Origin: Saccharopolyspora gloriosae
Lineage (GTDB): Bacteria > Actinomycetota > Actinomycetes > Mycobacteriales > Pseudonocardiaceae
Length of the DNA stretch: 64,000 nt
Assembly (NCBI RefSeq): GCF_014203325.1
Contig: NZ_JACHIV010000001.1
Location: 1 to 64,000, forward strand
Direction: 5' to 3'
The notes beneath the pieces are model-generated. The model was given only the letters and a program-made list of their open reading frames with translations. It was not told where the DNA came from and made no database searches. The position numbers and the translations under genes are program-made. Every line of letters starts with the position of its first letter. The stretch's first letter is position 1. Shown one piece after another: positions 45,674 through 53,779 of this stretch.

Positions 45674-45982
45674 GTGCAGGAACAGCGAACCGCATCGGTA
45701 ACGGAGTCGGCCCCGCCGACCAACTTGGCGCGGGACATCGCGCTGTACACCGTGGTCAGGCTGGCCATGCTGCTCGCGGTCGTGGCCGTGCTGGCGCTCT
45801 GCGGGGTGCCGCTGCTGGTCGCCGCCGCGGTGTCCGTGGTGGTCGTCATGCCGCTGTCCATGGTGGTCTTCGGCGGGCTGCGCCGCCGCGTCGCCACCGG
45901 CATGGTGCACCGCGCCCGGCGTCGCGAACAACTGCGCGCCGAACTCCGCGGCGAGCGAGGGCAGTCCGATGACCAGGACTGA
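45674..45982 (+). CDS. DUF4229 domain membrane protein
   Basis: A 102-residue protein with two membrane helices ([20 protein letters not shown] and [20 protein letters not shown]) and a basic tail ([18 protein letters not shown]), the DUF4229 pattern. GTG 45674 is supported by the leaderless -10. It overlaps the next gene by 14 bp. Function is unknown. Confidence 0.8.
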   Translation: MQEQRTASVTESAPPTNLARDIALYTVVRLAMLLAVVAVLALCGVPLLVAAAVSVVVVMPLSMVVFGGLRRRVATGMVHRARRREQLRAELRGERGQSDDQD

Positions 45983-47093
45983 TCCCCGCGGCTCCGGCGC
46001 GGTGACCGACCGCTCCTGCGACCGCACCCGCTCCTGGGCGGGCGAAGCGGTCCGCGTGATCGAAGCCGACGCGAACCGCAGCGCCGACACGCACCTGCTG
46101 CGGTTCCCGCTGCCGTCGGCCTGGGGCATCGACCTCTACCTCAAGGACGAGTCAACTCATCCGACCGGTTCGCTCAAGCACCGGCTGGCCCGATCGCTGT
46201 TCCTCTACGCCCTCTGCAACGGGTGGGTGACGGAGAACACTCCGGTGATCGAGGCGTCGTCGGGCTCCACCGCGGTCTCCGAGGCGCATTTCGCGCAGCT
46301 GCTGGGACTTCCGTTCATCGCGGTCATGCCGCGCTCCACCAGCCCCGAGAAGGTGGCGTTGATCGAGCGCCACGGCGGCACCTGCCACTACGTGGACCAG
46401 CCCGGCGCGATCTACGACGAGTCCCGCAGGCTCGCCGCCGAACTCGGCGGGCACTTCATGGACCAGTTCACCCACGCCGAACGCGCCACGGACTGGCGCG
46501 GCAACAACAACATCGCCGAATCGATCTTCGACCAGCTGGCGCTGGAACGGCACCCGATCCCGGAGTGGATCGTCACCGGAGCGGGCACCGGCGGCACCAG
46601 CGCGACGCTCGGCCGCTACATCCGCTACCGCAGGCACGACACCCGGCTCGCCGTGGTCGACCCGGAGCACTCCGTGTTCTACGACGCGTGGTGCCACGGA
46701 GATCCCGGCCGGACCGGCGAGCGCGGATCGCTCATCGAGGGCATCGGCAGGCCGCGGGTCGAACCGTCCTTCATCGGCCAGGCCATCGACCGCATGATCA
46801 AGGTCCCGGACGCCGCCTCCATCGCCACCATCCGCTGGGCCGAGGACGTGCTGGGCCGCCGCGTCGGCGGCTCCACCGGCACCAACCTGTGGGGAGTGTT
46901 CGGCCTCGTCGCGGAGATGGTGCGCGACGGCAGGACCGGCAGCATCGTCACGCTGCTCTGCGACGGCGGTGAGCGCTACGCCGAGACCTACTACGACGAC
47001 CAGTGGGTGGCGGGTCACGGCTTCGACCTCAGCGGCCCGCTCGGCACCCTCGCCGAGTTCCACCGCAGCGGGACCTGGCCGCTCTCCGGGTGA
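45969..47093 (+). CDS. PLP-dependent cysteine synthase/desulfhydrase family enzyme (Cds1-like)
   Basis: A 374-residue fold-type II PLP enzyme. The Schiff-base lysine is Lys70 in [15 protein letters not shown]; the phosphate-binding glycine loop is [33 protein letters not shown] binds the substrate carboxylate. It resembles Rv3684/Cds1, an L-cysteine desulfhydrase that yields sulfide, pyruvate and ammonia, more than CysK or CysM. ATG 45969 overlaps the DUF4229 gene. Exact activity is inferred. Confidence 0.85.
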   Translation: MTRTDPRGSGAVTDRSCDRTRSWAGEAVRVIEADANRSADTHLLRFPLPSAWGIDLYLKDESTHPTGSLKHRLARSLFLYALCNGWVTENTPVIEASSGSTAVSEAHFAQLLGLPFIAVMPRSTSPEKVALIERHGGTCHYVDQPGAIYDESRRLAAELGGHFMDQFTHAERATDWRGNNNIAESIFDQLALERHPIPEWIVTGAGTGGTSATLGRYIRYRRHDTRLAVVDPEHSVFYDAWCHGDPGRTGERGSLIEGIGRPRVEPSFIGQAIDRMIKVPDAASIATIRWAEDVLGRRVGGSTGTNLWGVFGLVAEMVRDGRTGSIVTLLCDGGERYAETYYDDQWVAGHGFDLSGPLGTLAEFHRSGTWPLSG

Positions 47094-47143
47094 GCGGCGA
47101 GCGGCACGTAGTCTGCGATCAAGCCACTAGTCCGAGGAGGGGC

Positions 47144-47719
47144 ATGCGCCGGCCGACGAACTCAGCCGCGGTGCTGGTACCCACGGCCGCGCTCGCCGTC
47201 GTGCTCGCCGCCTGCACCTCGGGCGGGACGCCGCCCGCGCCGAGCAGCGCACCGGCCACGAGCGGCAGCGACCAGACCGAACCGGAATCGGTGACGCCGT
47301 CGATCACCCGCGAAGTGCCGCCGCAGCAACGCCGGAGCCTCGCGGGCGCCTCCGCGCCGCAGCTGTGCGGGCTGATCACCGTGGACGAACTCGCGCAGTT
47401 CGGCTACACCGTGCGGCCCGGAGTCCCGCGCGAGATCGGATTCGAACCTCCGGTGCGCGGCTGCCAGTTCCAAGCCGACAGCGGCGTGCGCTCGATCCTG
47501 ATCGCCTCCCAGCCCGAGGGCTACGCGGATCTCGGGGAGGACGAGGTGCGCCTCGGCGAGCTGCCCGGCACGGAAACGTTGCGCGCCAACGACTGCACCG
47601 TGTTCGCCGCCGCGGGAGACGCGACCCTCCAGGTCACGGCGAAGGCCGCCGAAGCCGATTCCGACGAGTGCGAAGCAGCCCAGGGAATAACCCAGTACGT
47701 CCTCGCCGCCGTGCGGTGA
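47144..47719 (+). CDS. DUF3558 lipoprotein
   Basis: A 191-residue exported protein. The signal peptide ends in the lipobox VVLAAC, then comes a Ser/Thr/Pro-rich linker, then a DUF3558 domain (LCGLITVDELAQFGY; CQFQADSG; CTVFAAAGD; DECEAA) with four cysteines likely to form disulfides. ATG 47144 has GAGG just upstream. It is the last plus-strand gene before repeat copy C. The domain's role is unknown. Confidence 0.85.
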   Translation: MRRPTNSAAVLVPTAALAVVLAACTSGGTPPAPSSAPATSGSDQTEPESVTPSITREVPPQQRRSLAGASAPQLCGLITVDELAQFGYTVRPGVPREIGFEPPVRGCQFQADSGVRSILIASQPEGYADLGEDEVRLGELPGTETLRANDCTVFAAAGDATLQVTAKAAEADSDECEAAQGITQYVLAAVR

Positions 47720-47762
47720 TGGTTTCCCGGTCGTTTTGCTTTGGTGGTCGGGTGGCGGAACC

Positions 47763-47845
47763 TCAGTGAGCCTCTCGCTGCGGGATCTTTTTCCCAAGTG
47801 GCTCCGCCACGAGGGAAAAAGCTGTCCTCGCGAGAGGCTCACTGA
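47763..47845 (-). repeat. 83-nt structured palindrome, copy C
   Basis: The perfect 16-bp arms TCAGTGAGCCTCTCGC / GCGAGAGGCTCACTGA lie around the conserved loop, here in the reverse orientation (loop and flanks both reversed). It lies between the convergent DUF3558 and menA genes. Confidence 0.85.
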
Positions 47846-47879
47846 GAACCCGCGGGTGGTCGGCTTTTTGACGTGGGCT

Positions 47880-48140
47880 ATTCGCTTCGCGAATACAGGC
47901 ACGGCTTCGCCGCAAGGCAGGCTTGCTTCGCAGCCCAAGGCACGGCTTCGCCGCCATGCACGGCCTTTCGGCCGCTAAGCAGGCTTGCTTCGCAGCCCAG
48001 AGCACGGCTTCGCCGCTAGGCACGGCCTTTCGGCCGCAGAGCAGGCTTCGCTTCGCGGCCCAAGGCACGGCTTCGCCGCGAAGTGAGGCAGGTGGGCTTC
48101 GCCGCGCGGTGCGGGTTCGCTTCGCTGCGCCGGGTGGGGG
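47880..48140 (-). repeat. Largest micro-hairpin array, with TTC-loop hairpin (copy C)
   Basis: It begins with ATTCGC-TTC-GCGAAT (47880-47894), 34 nt from the palindrome. It continues for about 245 bp as a near-tandem series of small stems with TTC or TTTC loops (CGGCTTCGCCG, TGCTTCGCA, GGCCTTTCGGCC) joined by AAGGCA/CAGGC linkers, and ends 15 bp before the menA stop codon. Confidence 0.8.
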
Positions 48141-48154
48141 TGGGTGCTCGTCGG

Positions 48155-49036
48155 TCAGCCGAATGCGAGGGCCAGGGCGGTGGCGAGGGCCCAGACGAGC
48201 ATGGCCAAGCCCGTGTCGCGGAGGGCGGGGATGAGCTTGCGCCCGGTGCCGCCCCTGGTCACGGCCAGCACCGAATTGATCAGCAGGGGCAGGGCCAGGA
48301 AGCCCAGCAGCGCCCAGGAGTTGCGCAGGCCGATCAGCACGGTGATCAGGAACGGGATCAGCGCCAGCGTCACGTACAGGGTGCGGGTGTCGCGGTCGCC
48401 CAGCAGGACCGCCAAGGTGCGCTTGCCGGTGACCCGGTCCGTCGGGATGTCGCGCAGGTTGTTCGCCACCAGCACGGCGCTGGAGAACGAGCCGATGGCC
48501 ACCGCGCCACCGACGCCGAAACCGCTGATCGTGCCCGCCTGCACGAACATCGTGCCGAGCACCGCGATCAAGCCGAAGAACACGAACACGGCGATCTCGC
48601 CGAGCCCCGCGTAGCCGTACGGCCGCTTGCCGCCGGTGTAGTACCAGGCTCCCGCGATGCACAGCGCGCCGAGCAGCAGCATCCACCACTGCCCGCTCAG
48701 CACGACCACGCCGATGCCCGCGAGCGCGCCCAGGCCGAAGCAGCCGAACGCCGCGTTGCGCACCGCCACCGGGTCGGCCGCACCCGAACCGACCAGCCGG
48801 AACGGGCCGACCCGATCGGCGTCGGTGCCCCGGATGCCGTCCGAGTAGTCGTTCGCGAAGTTCACCCCGGTGATCAGCAGCAGCGACACCGCCAGCGCGA
48901 GCAGCGCGATCGGCACGCTCCACTGGTCCACCCCGGTCGCCGCCCCGGTGCCGACCAGGACCGGCGCGATCGCGTTCGGCCACGTCCGCAGGCGTGCGCC
49001 CTCAATCCACTGCTTCACGGTCGCCATGTGAATCAT
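48155..49036 (-). CDS. menA: 1,4-dihydroxy-2-naphthoate polyprenyltransferase
   Basis: MenA attaches the polyprenyl tail to DHNA, giving demethylmenaquinone. The 293-residue membrane protein has about eight to nine helices and the Asp-rich prenyl-diphosphate motif VNFANDYSDGIRGTDADR. It lies convergent to the DUF3558 gene, with menE upstream on the same strand. Confidence 0.96.
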   Translation of the reverse strand: MIHMATVKQWIEGARLRTWPNAIAPVLVGTGAATGVDQWSVPIALLALAVSLLLITGVNFANDYSDGIRGTDADRVGPFRLVGSGAADPVAVRNAAFGCFGLGALAGIGVVVLSGQWWMLLLGALCIAGAWYYTGGKRPYGYAGLGEIAVFVFFGLIAVLGTMFVQAGTISGFGVGGAVAIGSFSSAVLVANNLRDIPTDRVTGKRTLAVLLGDRDTRTLYVTLALIPFLITVLIGLRNSWALLGFLALPLLINSVLAVTRGGTGRKLIPALRDTGLAMLVWALATALALAFG

Positions 49037-49055
49037 CTTCGCGCATCACTCCTCG

Positions 49056-50249
49056 TCACCGGGTGAGAGTCGCGCGCAACGAGCGCCGGTCCGGCTTGCC
49101 GGGGCCGCGCAACGGCAGCTCGGCCACGAACTCGATGCGCTTCGGCGTGCTCGCCGCACCCGCGCGGTCCCGCACCGACGTGCGCAGTTCCGCCACCGGC
49201 GGTGGCGCCGACGGGTCGGCGGGCACGACGACCGCGACCACGGCCTGGCCCCACTCCGGATCGTCGATGCCCAGCACGCACGCCTCGCGGACGCCGGGGT
49301 GCTCGGTGAGGACGCGCTCCACCAGGACGGGGGCGACGTTCACGCCGCCCGTGATGATCACGTCGTCGGCCCGGCCGAGGATCTCCAACCTGCCGCCGTC
49401 GACGCGGCCCAGGTCGCCGGTGTGGAACCAGCCGTCGCGGAACGCGCTCGCCGCCTCCTGAGCCCGGTACCCGCGGGCCAGGGTGGGCCCGGCCAGTGCC
49501 ACCGGCCCGGAACCGTCCTCGGCCGCCTCGACGTGCAGGCGCACGCCGTCCAGCGGGACGCCGTCGTAGACGCAGCCGCCCGCGGTCTCGCTCATGCCGT
49601 AGGTCGTCACCACCCGCACCCCGGCCGCCGCGGCCTGCTCGCGCAGCACGGGCGGGGTGGCGGCGCCGCCGAGCAGGACGGCGTCGAACTCCCGCAGCGC
49701 GGCCACGCCCGCGGCGTCGTCCAGCAGCCTGCGCAGCTGGGTCGGCACCAGCGCCGTGTAGTGCCTGCCCGGCGCGGCGAGGCTCCGGCGGGCGGCCGTG
49801 GCGAACCGGTCCGGGCGGAAGCCCGCCGCGGCGTCCACCGCTTCCAGCGGCGTGCCCGCGAGCAGCGCCCGCACCAGCACCTGGATCCCGGCGACGTGGT
49901 GCGCGGGCATCGCCAGCAGCCAGTGCCCCGGACCGCCGAGGCGCCGGTGGGTGGCCTCGGCCGAGGCGCGCAGCGCGGCGGCGGGCAGCAGCACGCCCTT
50001 GGGCGTCCCCGTCGAGCCGGAGGTGGCGATGACCAGGGCGGTCGGGTTCGACGGATCGTCCTCGCCGGGTCGCAGCGGGACGTCCGCGCCCATCGCTTCG
50101 ACGATCGCGGCGTCGCCGTCCGGGGCGACCGGGAGCAGCGCCGGGCCGTCGCCGTCGAGCGCGCGGCGCAGCGCGGGCAGCACCGTCGTCGCCTGGGGGC
50201 CCGCCGGGACGGGCAGCGGCCGGAGTTCGCGGGCTGGCATGCCCGCCAT
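49056..50249 (-). CDS. menE: o-Succinylbenzoate-CoA ligase
   Basis: MenE activates o-succinylbenzoate with ATP and CoA. The 397-residue enzyme is short for an acyl-CoA ligase, as is usual for actinobacterial MenE. Motifs: P-loop IATSGSTGTPKGVLLP, TYGMSETAGGCVYDG, GWFHTGDLGRVDGGRLEILGRADDVIITGGVNV, and the C-terminal lysine region LPLRGPGKPDRRSLRATL. The start is uncertain between 50249 and 50240; neither has a strong Shine-Dalgarno. It lies between menB and menA on the same strand. Confidence 0.92.
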   Translation of the reverse strand: MAGMPARELRPLPVPAGPQATTVLPALRRALDGDGPALLPVAPDGDAAIVEAMGADVPLRPGEDDPSNPTALVIATSGSTGTPKGVLLPAAALRASAEATHRRLGGPGHWLLAMPAHHVAGIQVLVRALLAGTPLEAVDAAAGFRPDRFATAARRSLAAPGRHYTALVPTQLRRLLDDAAGVAALREFDAVLLGGAATPPVLREQAAAAGVRVVTTYGMSETAGGCVYDGVPLDGVRLHVEAAEDGSGPVALAGPTLARGYRAQEAASAFRDGWFHTGDLGRVDGGRLEILGRADDVIITGGVNVAPVLVERVLTEHPGVREACVLGIDDPEWGQAVVAVVVPADPSAPPPVAELRTSVRDRAGAASTPKRIEFVAELPLRGPGKPDRRSLRATLTR

Positions 50250-50474
50250 CTTGCGCCCACCGCCGGTGCGGCCGGTGCGGCGGTGGGCGGTCACCGTGCG
50301 CTCGATCACCGGCCTTCGATCACCAGTTCGGATGATATCGCTCAACTGTTCGACTCGGCCGGTCGATGGTCATGTCAGAGCGACCTGCGAGCGAAGGCGG
50401 TGCGGACGATGAACTCCTGCGGTCACCCGATCACCGGGCGGACGGCCCTGCCGGGCACTCCCGTGCGGAACCGG

Positions 50475-51398
50475 TCAGTAGTACCAGGGGAACGGCGTCC
50501 AGTCGGGCTCCCGGCGCTGGAGGAACGCGTCCCGGCCCTCGACCGCCTCGTCGGTCATGTACGCCAGCCGCGTCGTCTCCCCGGCGAACAGCTGCTGTCC
50601 GACCAGGCCGTCGTCGATCGCGTTGAACGAGTACTTCAGCATGCGCTGCGCCGTCGGCGACTTGCCGTTGATCTCCCGTGCCCACTGCAGGGCGGTCGCC
50701 TCCAGTTCGGCGTGCGGCACGACCTCGTTGACCATCCCCATCCGGTGCGCCTGCTCGGCGTCGTAGGGGCGGCCGAGGGCGAAGATCTCGCGGGCGAACT
50801 TCTGCCCGACCTGCCGGGCCAGGTAGGCGCTGCCGAAACCGCCGTCGAAGCTCCCGACGTCGGCGTCGGTCTGCTTGAAGCGGGCGTGCTCGGCGCTGGC
50901 GAGGGTGAGATCGCACACGACGTGCAGGCTGTGCCCGCCCCCCGCGGCCCAGCCGGGGACCACCGCGATGACCAGCTTCGGCATGAACCGGATCAGCCGC
51001 TGCACCTCCAGGATGTGCAGCCGCCCGGCCCGCGCCGGATCGACGGTGTCGGCGGTCTCGCCCGCGGCGTACTGGTAACCGGACCGGCCGCGGATTCGCT
51101 GATCACCGCCGGAGCAGAACGCCCAGCCCGCGTCCTTGGGCGACGGCCCGTTCCCGGTCAGCAGCACGGCCCCGACGTCGCTGCACATCCGCGCGTGGTC
51201 GAGCGCGCGGAACAGCTCGTCCACGGTGTGCGGCCGGAAGGCGTTGCGGACCTCGGGCCGGTCGAACGCGATGCGCACGGTGCCGCGGCCGGGACCGTCC
51301 TCGACGCAGCGGTGATAGGTGATGTCGGTGAAGTCGAACCCGCTGACGGGTTCCCACACGGCCGGGTCGAACAGCTCAGAGACACGCGAGTTCAGCAC
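50475..51398 (-). CDS. menB: 1,4-dihydroxy-2-naphthoyl-CoA synthase
   Basis: MenB closes the naphthoate ring from o-succinylbenzoyl-CoA. The 307-residue crotonase-fold enzyme has the oxyanion-hole motif WAFCSGGDQRIRG, VPGWAAGGGHSLHVVCDLTLAS, and SFDGGFGSAYLARQVGQ. The GTG start at 51398 has a TATTGT hexamer 7 nt upstream, so it is probably leaderless. It is divergent from menD. Confidence 0.96.
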   Translation of the reverse strand: MLNSRVSELFDPAVWEPVSGFDFTDITYHRCVEDGPGRGTVRIAFDRPEVRNAFRPHTVDELFRALDHARMCSDVGAVLLTGNGPSPKDAGWAFCSGGDQRIRGRSGYQYAAGETADTVDPARAGRLHILEVQRLIRFMPKLVIAVVPGWAAGGGHSLHVVCDLTLASAEHARFKQTDADVGSFDGGFGSAYLARQVGQKFAREIFALGRPYDAEQAHRMGMVNEVVPHAELEATALQWAREINGKSPTAQRMLKYSFNAIDDGLVGQQLFAGETTRLAYMTDEAVEGRDAFLQRREPDWTPFPWYY

Positions 51399-51405
51399 GC
51401 CTGGG

Positions 51406-51411
51406 ACAATA
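51406..51411 (-). promoter_or_regulatory. -10 hexamer of a probable leaderless menB promoter
   Basis: On the minus strand TATTGT lies 7 nt before the GTG at 51398. Confidence 0.5.
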
Positions 51412-51566
51412 GGTCCCGTCTCGGCGTGCTGAACACCAGGAGGGCGCCGGCCAGTGTGAGCGGTGGCACGTCGCTCGGCCGGGATGACACCGGGTCGAAG
51501 CGGCCCGGCGGCCCCGGCGACACTGGGAGCGGTCAGGCAGCGTGCGAGGGAGTCCGGGGTGATGGG

Positions 51567-53243
51567 TTGAATCCGTCCACGGCACAGGCCGAGGTCATCG
51601 TCGATGAGCTGATCCGCAACCGGGTTCGGCACGTCGTGCTCTCTCCGGGTTCGCGCAACGCGCCGCTCTCGTTCGCCCTGCACCGGGCGTCGCAGGAGGG
51701 CCGGGTCCGGCTGCACGTCCGCATCGACGAGCGCAGCGCCGGGTTCCTGGCCTTGGGGCTGGCGGCGCGCAGCGGATGGCCGGTGGTGGTGGCGGGCACG
51801 TCGGGCACCGCCGCGGCGAACCTGCACCCCGCGGTCAGCGAAGCGACCCAGGCGGGGATTCCGCTGATCGTGCTCACCGCGGACCGCCCGCCGGAGCTGC
51901 GCGCGGCCGGGGCCAACCAGACGATCGACCAGCACCGCATGTTCGGTCCGCAGGTCCGGATGTTCGACGAGCTGGGCGTCGCCGAGAACCGCCCCGGGCA
52001 GCAGGCCTACTGGCGCAGCCAGGTCTGCCGCGCCCGGCAGGCGGCGCTGGGCACGGCGCGATCCGGCCCGGTGCACCTGAATCTGCCGTTCCGGGAGCCG
52101 CTGGTGCCGACCGGCGATCTCGAGTGGTGCGAGCCCTTGGACGGCCGCGCCGACGGCGGGCCGTGGACCGAAGCCGCCGTCGACGGCGGCGGCCCCAGCA
52201 GCCTGCGCGGGCCGACGGCGCGGCGCGGGCTGGTGCTCGCCGCGGACGGGAGCGCCGACGCGGCCGGAGCCTGGGGCGAACGGCACGGCTGGCCGGTGCT
52301 GTCGGAGACCGGCGGCGTCGGGCTCCCCGGCGGCGCGGCGATCAGCACCGGGATGTGGCTGCTGAACCAGCCCGAGTTCGTCCGCGAACACCGCCCGGAA
52401 CAGGTGCTGTGCGTGGGCAGGCCGACGGTGTTCCGCCAGGTGCAGTCGCTGCTCACCGATGCCGGGGTGGAGGTGCTGCTGGCGCACGGCGGCGACGCGG
52501 ACTGGCCGTCGCCCGGCCACGCGGTGCGGGAGGTCGCGCACACCTTCGAGGCCGGGCCGACCCGCTCGGCCGACCCGGAATGGCTCACCGCCTGGCAGCA
52601 GGCGGACCAGAAGGTCGCCGCCGCGCTGCACGCCGCGCTCGACCTGGAGCGCTGGCCGAACGGGCCGGTGCTCGCCAGGGACCTGGTCGACGAGCTGCCA
52701 GCCCGCTCGCTGCTGGTGCTGGGCTCGTCGAACCCGAGCCGGGACGTGGCGCTGGCGGCACGGCACCGCCCGGACGTCGCGGTGCACCGCAACCGAGGCG
52801 TGGCCGGGATCGACGGGACCGTCTCGACGGCGATCGGGGCCGCGCTGGCGCACGACGGGCCGACGTACGCGCTGCTCGGAGACCTCACGTTCCTGCACGA
52901 CGGGAACGGGTTGCTGCTCGGGCCGCAGGAGCAGCGCCCCGACCTGACGATCGTGGTGCTCAACGACGACGGCGGCGGCATCTTCTCGCTGCTGGAACAG
53001 GGCGGCCCCGAACACCGCGGCTCGTTCGAGCGGGTCTTCGGCACCCCGCACGGCACCGACCTCGCCCAGCTGTGCGCGGCGCACGGCGTGGAGCACGTGC
53101 GGGTGCGGCAGCGCTCGGACTTCCCGGCCGCCCTGCACGGGCCACCGGGGCTGCGCGTCGTGGAGATCCAGGCCGACAGGTCGCAGACCCGCAGCCTCCA
53201 CGCCCGCCTCCAGTCCGCAGTCAGCTCTGTTTTGATCGGGTGA
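51567..53243 (+). CDS. menD: 2-succinyl-5-enolpyruvyl-6-hydroxy-3-cyclohexene-1-carboxylate synthase
   Basis: MenD adds 2-oxoglutarate-derived succinyl semialdehyde to isochorismate with ThDP and Mg2+, the first committed menaquinone step. The 558-residue protein has LSPGSRNAPLSFAL, HVRIDERSAGFLALGLA, GTSGTAAANLHPAV and the ThDP block LLGDLTFLHDGNGLL...VVLNDDGGGIFSLLEQG. TTG 51567 is chosen because orthologues begin NPSTAQA at this point; in-frame GTG 51456, with AGGAGG upstream, would add 37 residues. The menB and menD starts are 168 bp apart and divergent. Confidence 0.94.
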   Translation: MNPSTAQAEVIVDELIRNRVRHVVLSPGSRNAPLSFALHRASQEGRVRLHVRIDERSAGFLALGLAARSGWPVVVAGTSGTAAANLHPAVSEATQAGIPLIVLTADRPPELRAAGANQTIDQHRMFGPQVRMFDELGVAENRPGQQAYWRSQVCRARQAALGTARSGPVHLNLPFREPLVPTGDLEWCEPLDGRADGGPWTEAAVDGGGPSSLRGPTARRGLVLAADGSADAAGAWGERHGWPVLSETGGVGLPGGAAISTGMWLLNQPEFVREHRPEQVLCVGRPTVFRQVQSLLTDAGVEVLLAHGGDADWPSPGHAVREVAHTFEAGPTRSADPEWLTAWQQADQKVAAALHAALDLERWPNGPVLARDLVDELPARSLLVLGSSNPSRDVALAARHRPDVAVHRNRGVAGIDGTVSTAIGAALAHDGPTYALLGDLTFLHDGNGLLLGPQEQRPDLTIVVLNDDGGGIFSLLEQGGPEHRGSFERVFGTPHGTDLAQLCAAHGVEHVRVRQRSDFPAALHGPPGLRVVEIQADRSQTRSLHARLQSAVSSVLIG

Positions 53244-53445
53244 CGCCCTGCTTGTTCTTGGCCTGAGCAGGGCTGGGGTGGCGGAACCTCAGTCGTCTTC
53301 TCGCGAGGACGGCTTTTTCCCTCGTGGCGGAGCCACTCGGGAAAAAGATCCCGCAGCGAGAAGACGGCTGAGAACCCGCGGCGGTGCCGGTTGCTCTGCT
53401 GGTCGCTGCTCAGCGGCTTCGCCGCTGACAGGACCGAGATCAAAG
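53233..53445 (+). repeat. Repeat copy D, whole element with TTTGATC/GATCAAAG ends
   Basis: It runs from TTTGATC inside the last codons of menD to GATCAAAG at 53438-53445. Between are a TTGTTCTTGG...TGAGCAGGG segment, GGTGGCGGAACC, the palindrome, AACCCGCGG, and CTCAGCGGCTTCGCCGCTGACAGGAC (53410-53434). The same order occurs at copy E. Confidence 0.65.
53289..53371 (+). repeat. 83-nt structured palindrome, copy D (loop inverted)
   Basis: The arms TCAGTCGTCTTCTCGC / GCGAGAAGACGGCTGA pair with one G-U. The flanks (GGCGGAACC left, GAGAACCCGCGG right) match copies C and E, but the loop between the arms is in the opposite orientation (GAGGACGGC...CCCGCA instead of TGCGGG...GTCCTC). Confidence 0.85.
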
Positions 53446-53779
53446 CCCCGGCGCTCGCGGAGCGGTCGGGTAGCGCGGGTTCTCACAACGTGGGAGCTCG
53501 TGGGGGTGTTGTGAAGGTGTGTGTCGCTGTCGGCGTGAGCTGGTGAGCGGGTGGCGGGCTGTTGGGGTCCGGCTGTGGTGGCGCTGGCTCTGATCTGGGG
53601 AAATGCGTTCTCTGGTGGGGTGTTCACTGCCTTTTCGGGGGGCTTGTTCCGGTGGTGTTCGGTGTGCGTTGCCGAAGTTGGGCCGGGTCTGGCAAAAAAC
53701 CTGCACTTCCGGGTTCTCGCGCTGCCCAGATCATCTTCGTACGCTGCAGGAAAAGACCTGATCTTCGGGAGGTGCCCTG
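53446..53779 (+). other. Intergenic region before the M1 peptidase gene
   Basis: These 334 bp hold no gene. From about 53470 to 53660 the plus strand is strongly G- and T-rich. Nearer the next gene, TACGCT (53738-53743) is a possible -10, and GGGAGG at 53768-53773 serves the GTG start. Confidence 0.4.

Noticed and set aside
47880-48140. CRISPR array
   Set aside because: The short repeated units are palindromic micro-hairpins with irregular spacing and no unique spacers of constant length; no cas genes are present.
50372-50626. A possible small plus-strand gene starting MSERPASEGGADDELL
   Set aside because: It runs antisense into the 3' end of menB, has no Shine-Dalgarno and loses protein-like composition after about 40 residues.
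49299-51566. An open frame running into menD from 2.3 kb upstream
   Set aside because: It is antisense to menE and menB. MenD homology begins at the NPSTAQ segment, so the upstream part is not coding.
50475-53201. A 908-codon open frame on the minus strand that includes menB
   Set aside because: Only the last 307 codons match MenB. The rest is the antisense shadow of menD in very GC-rich DNA.
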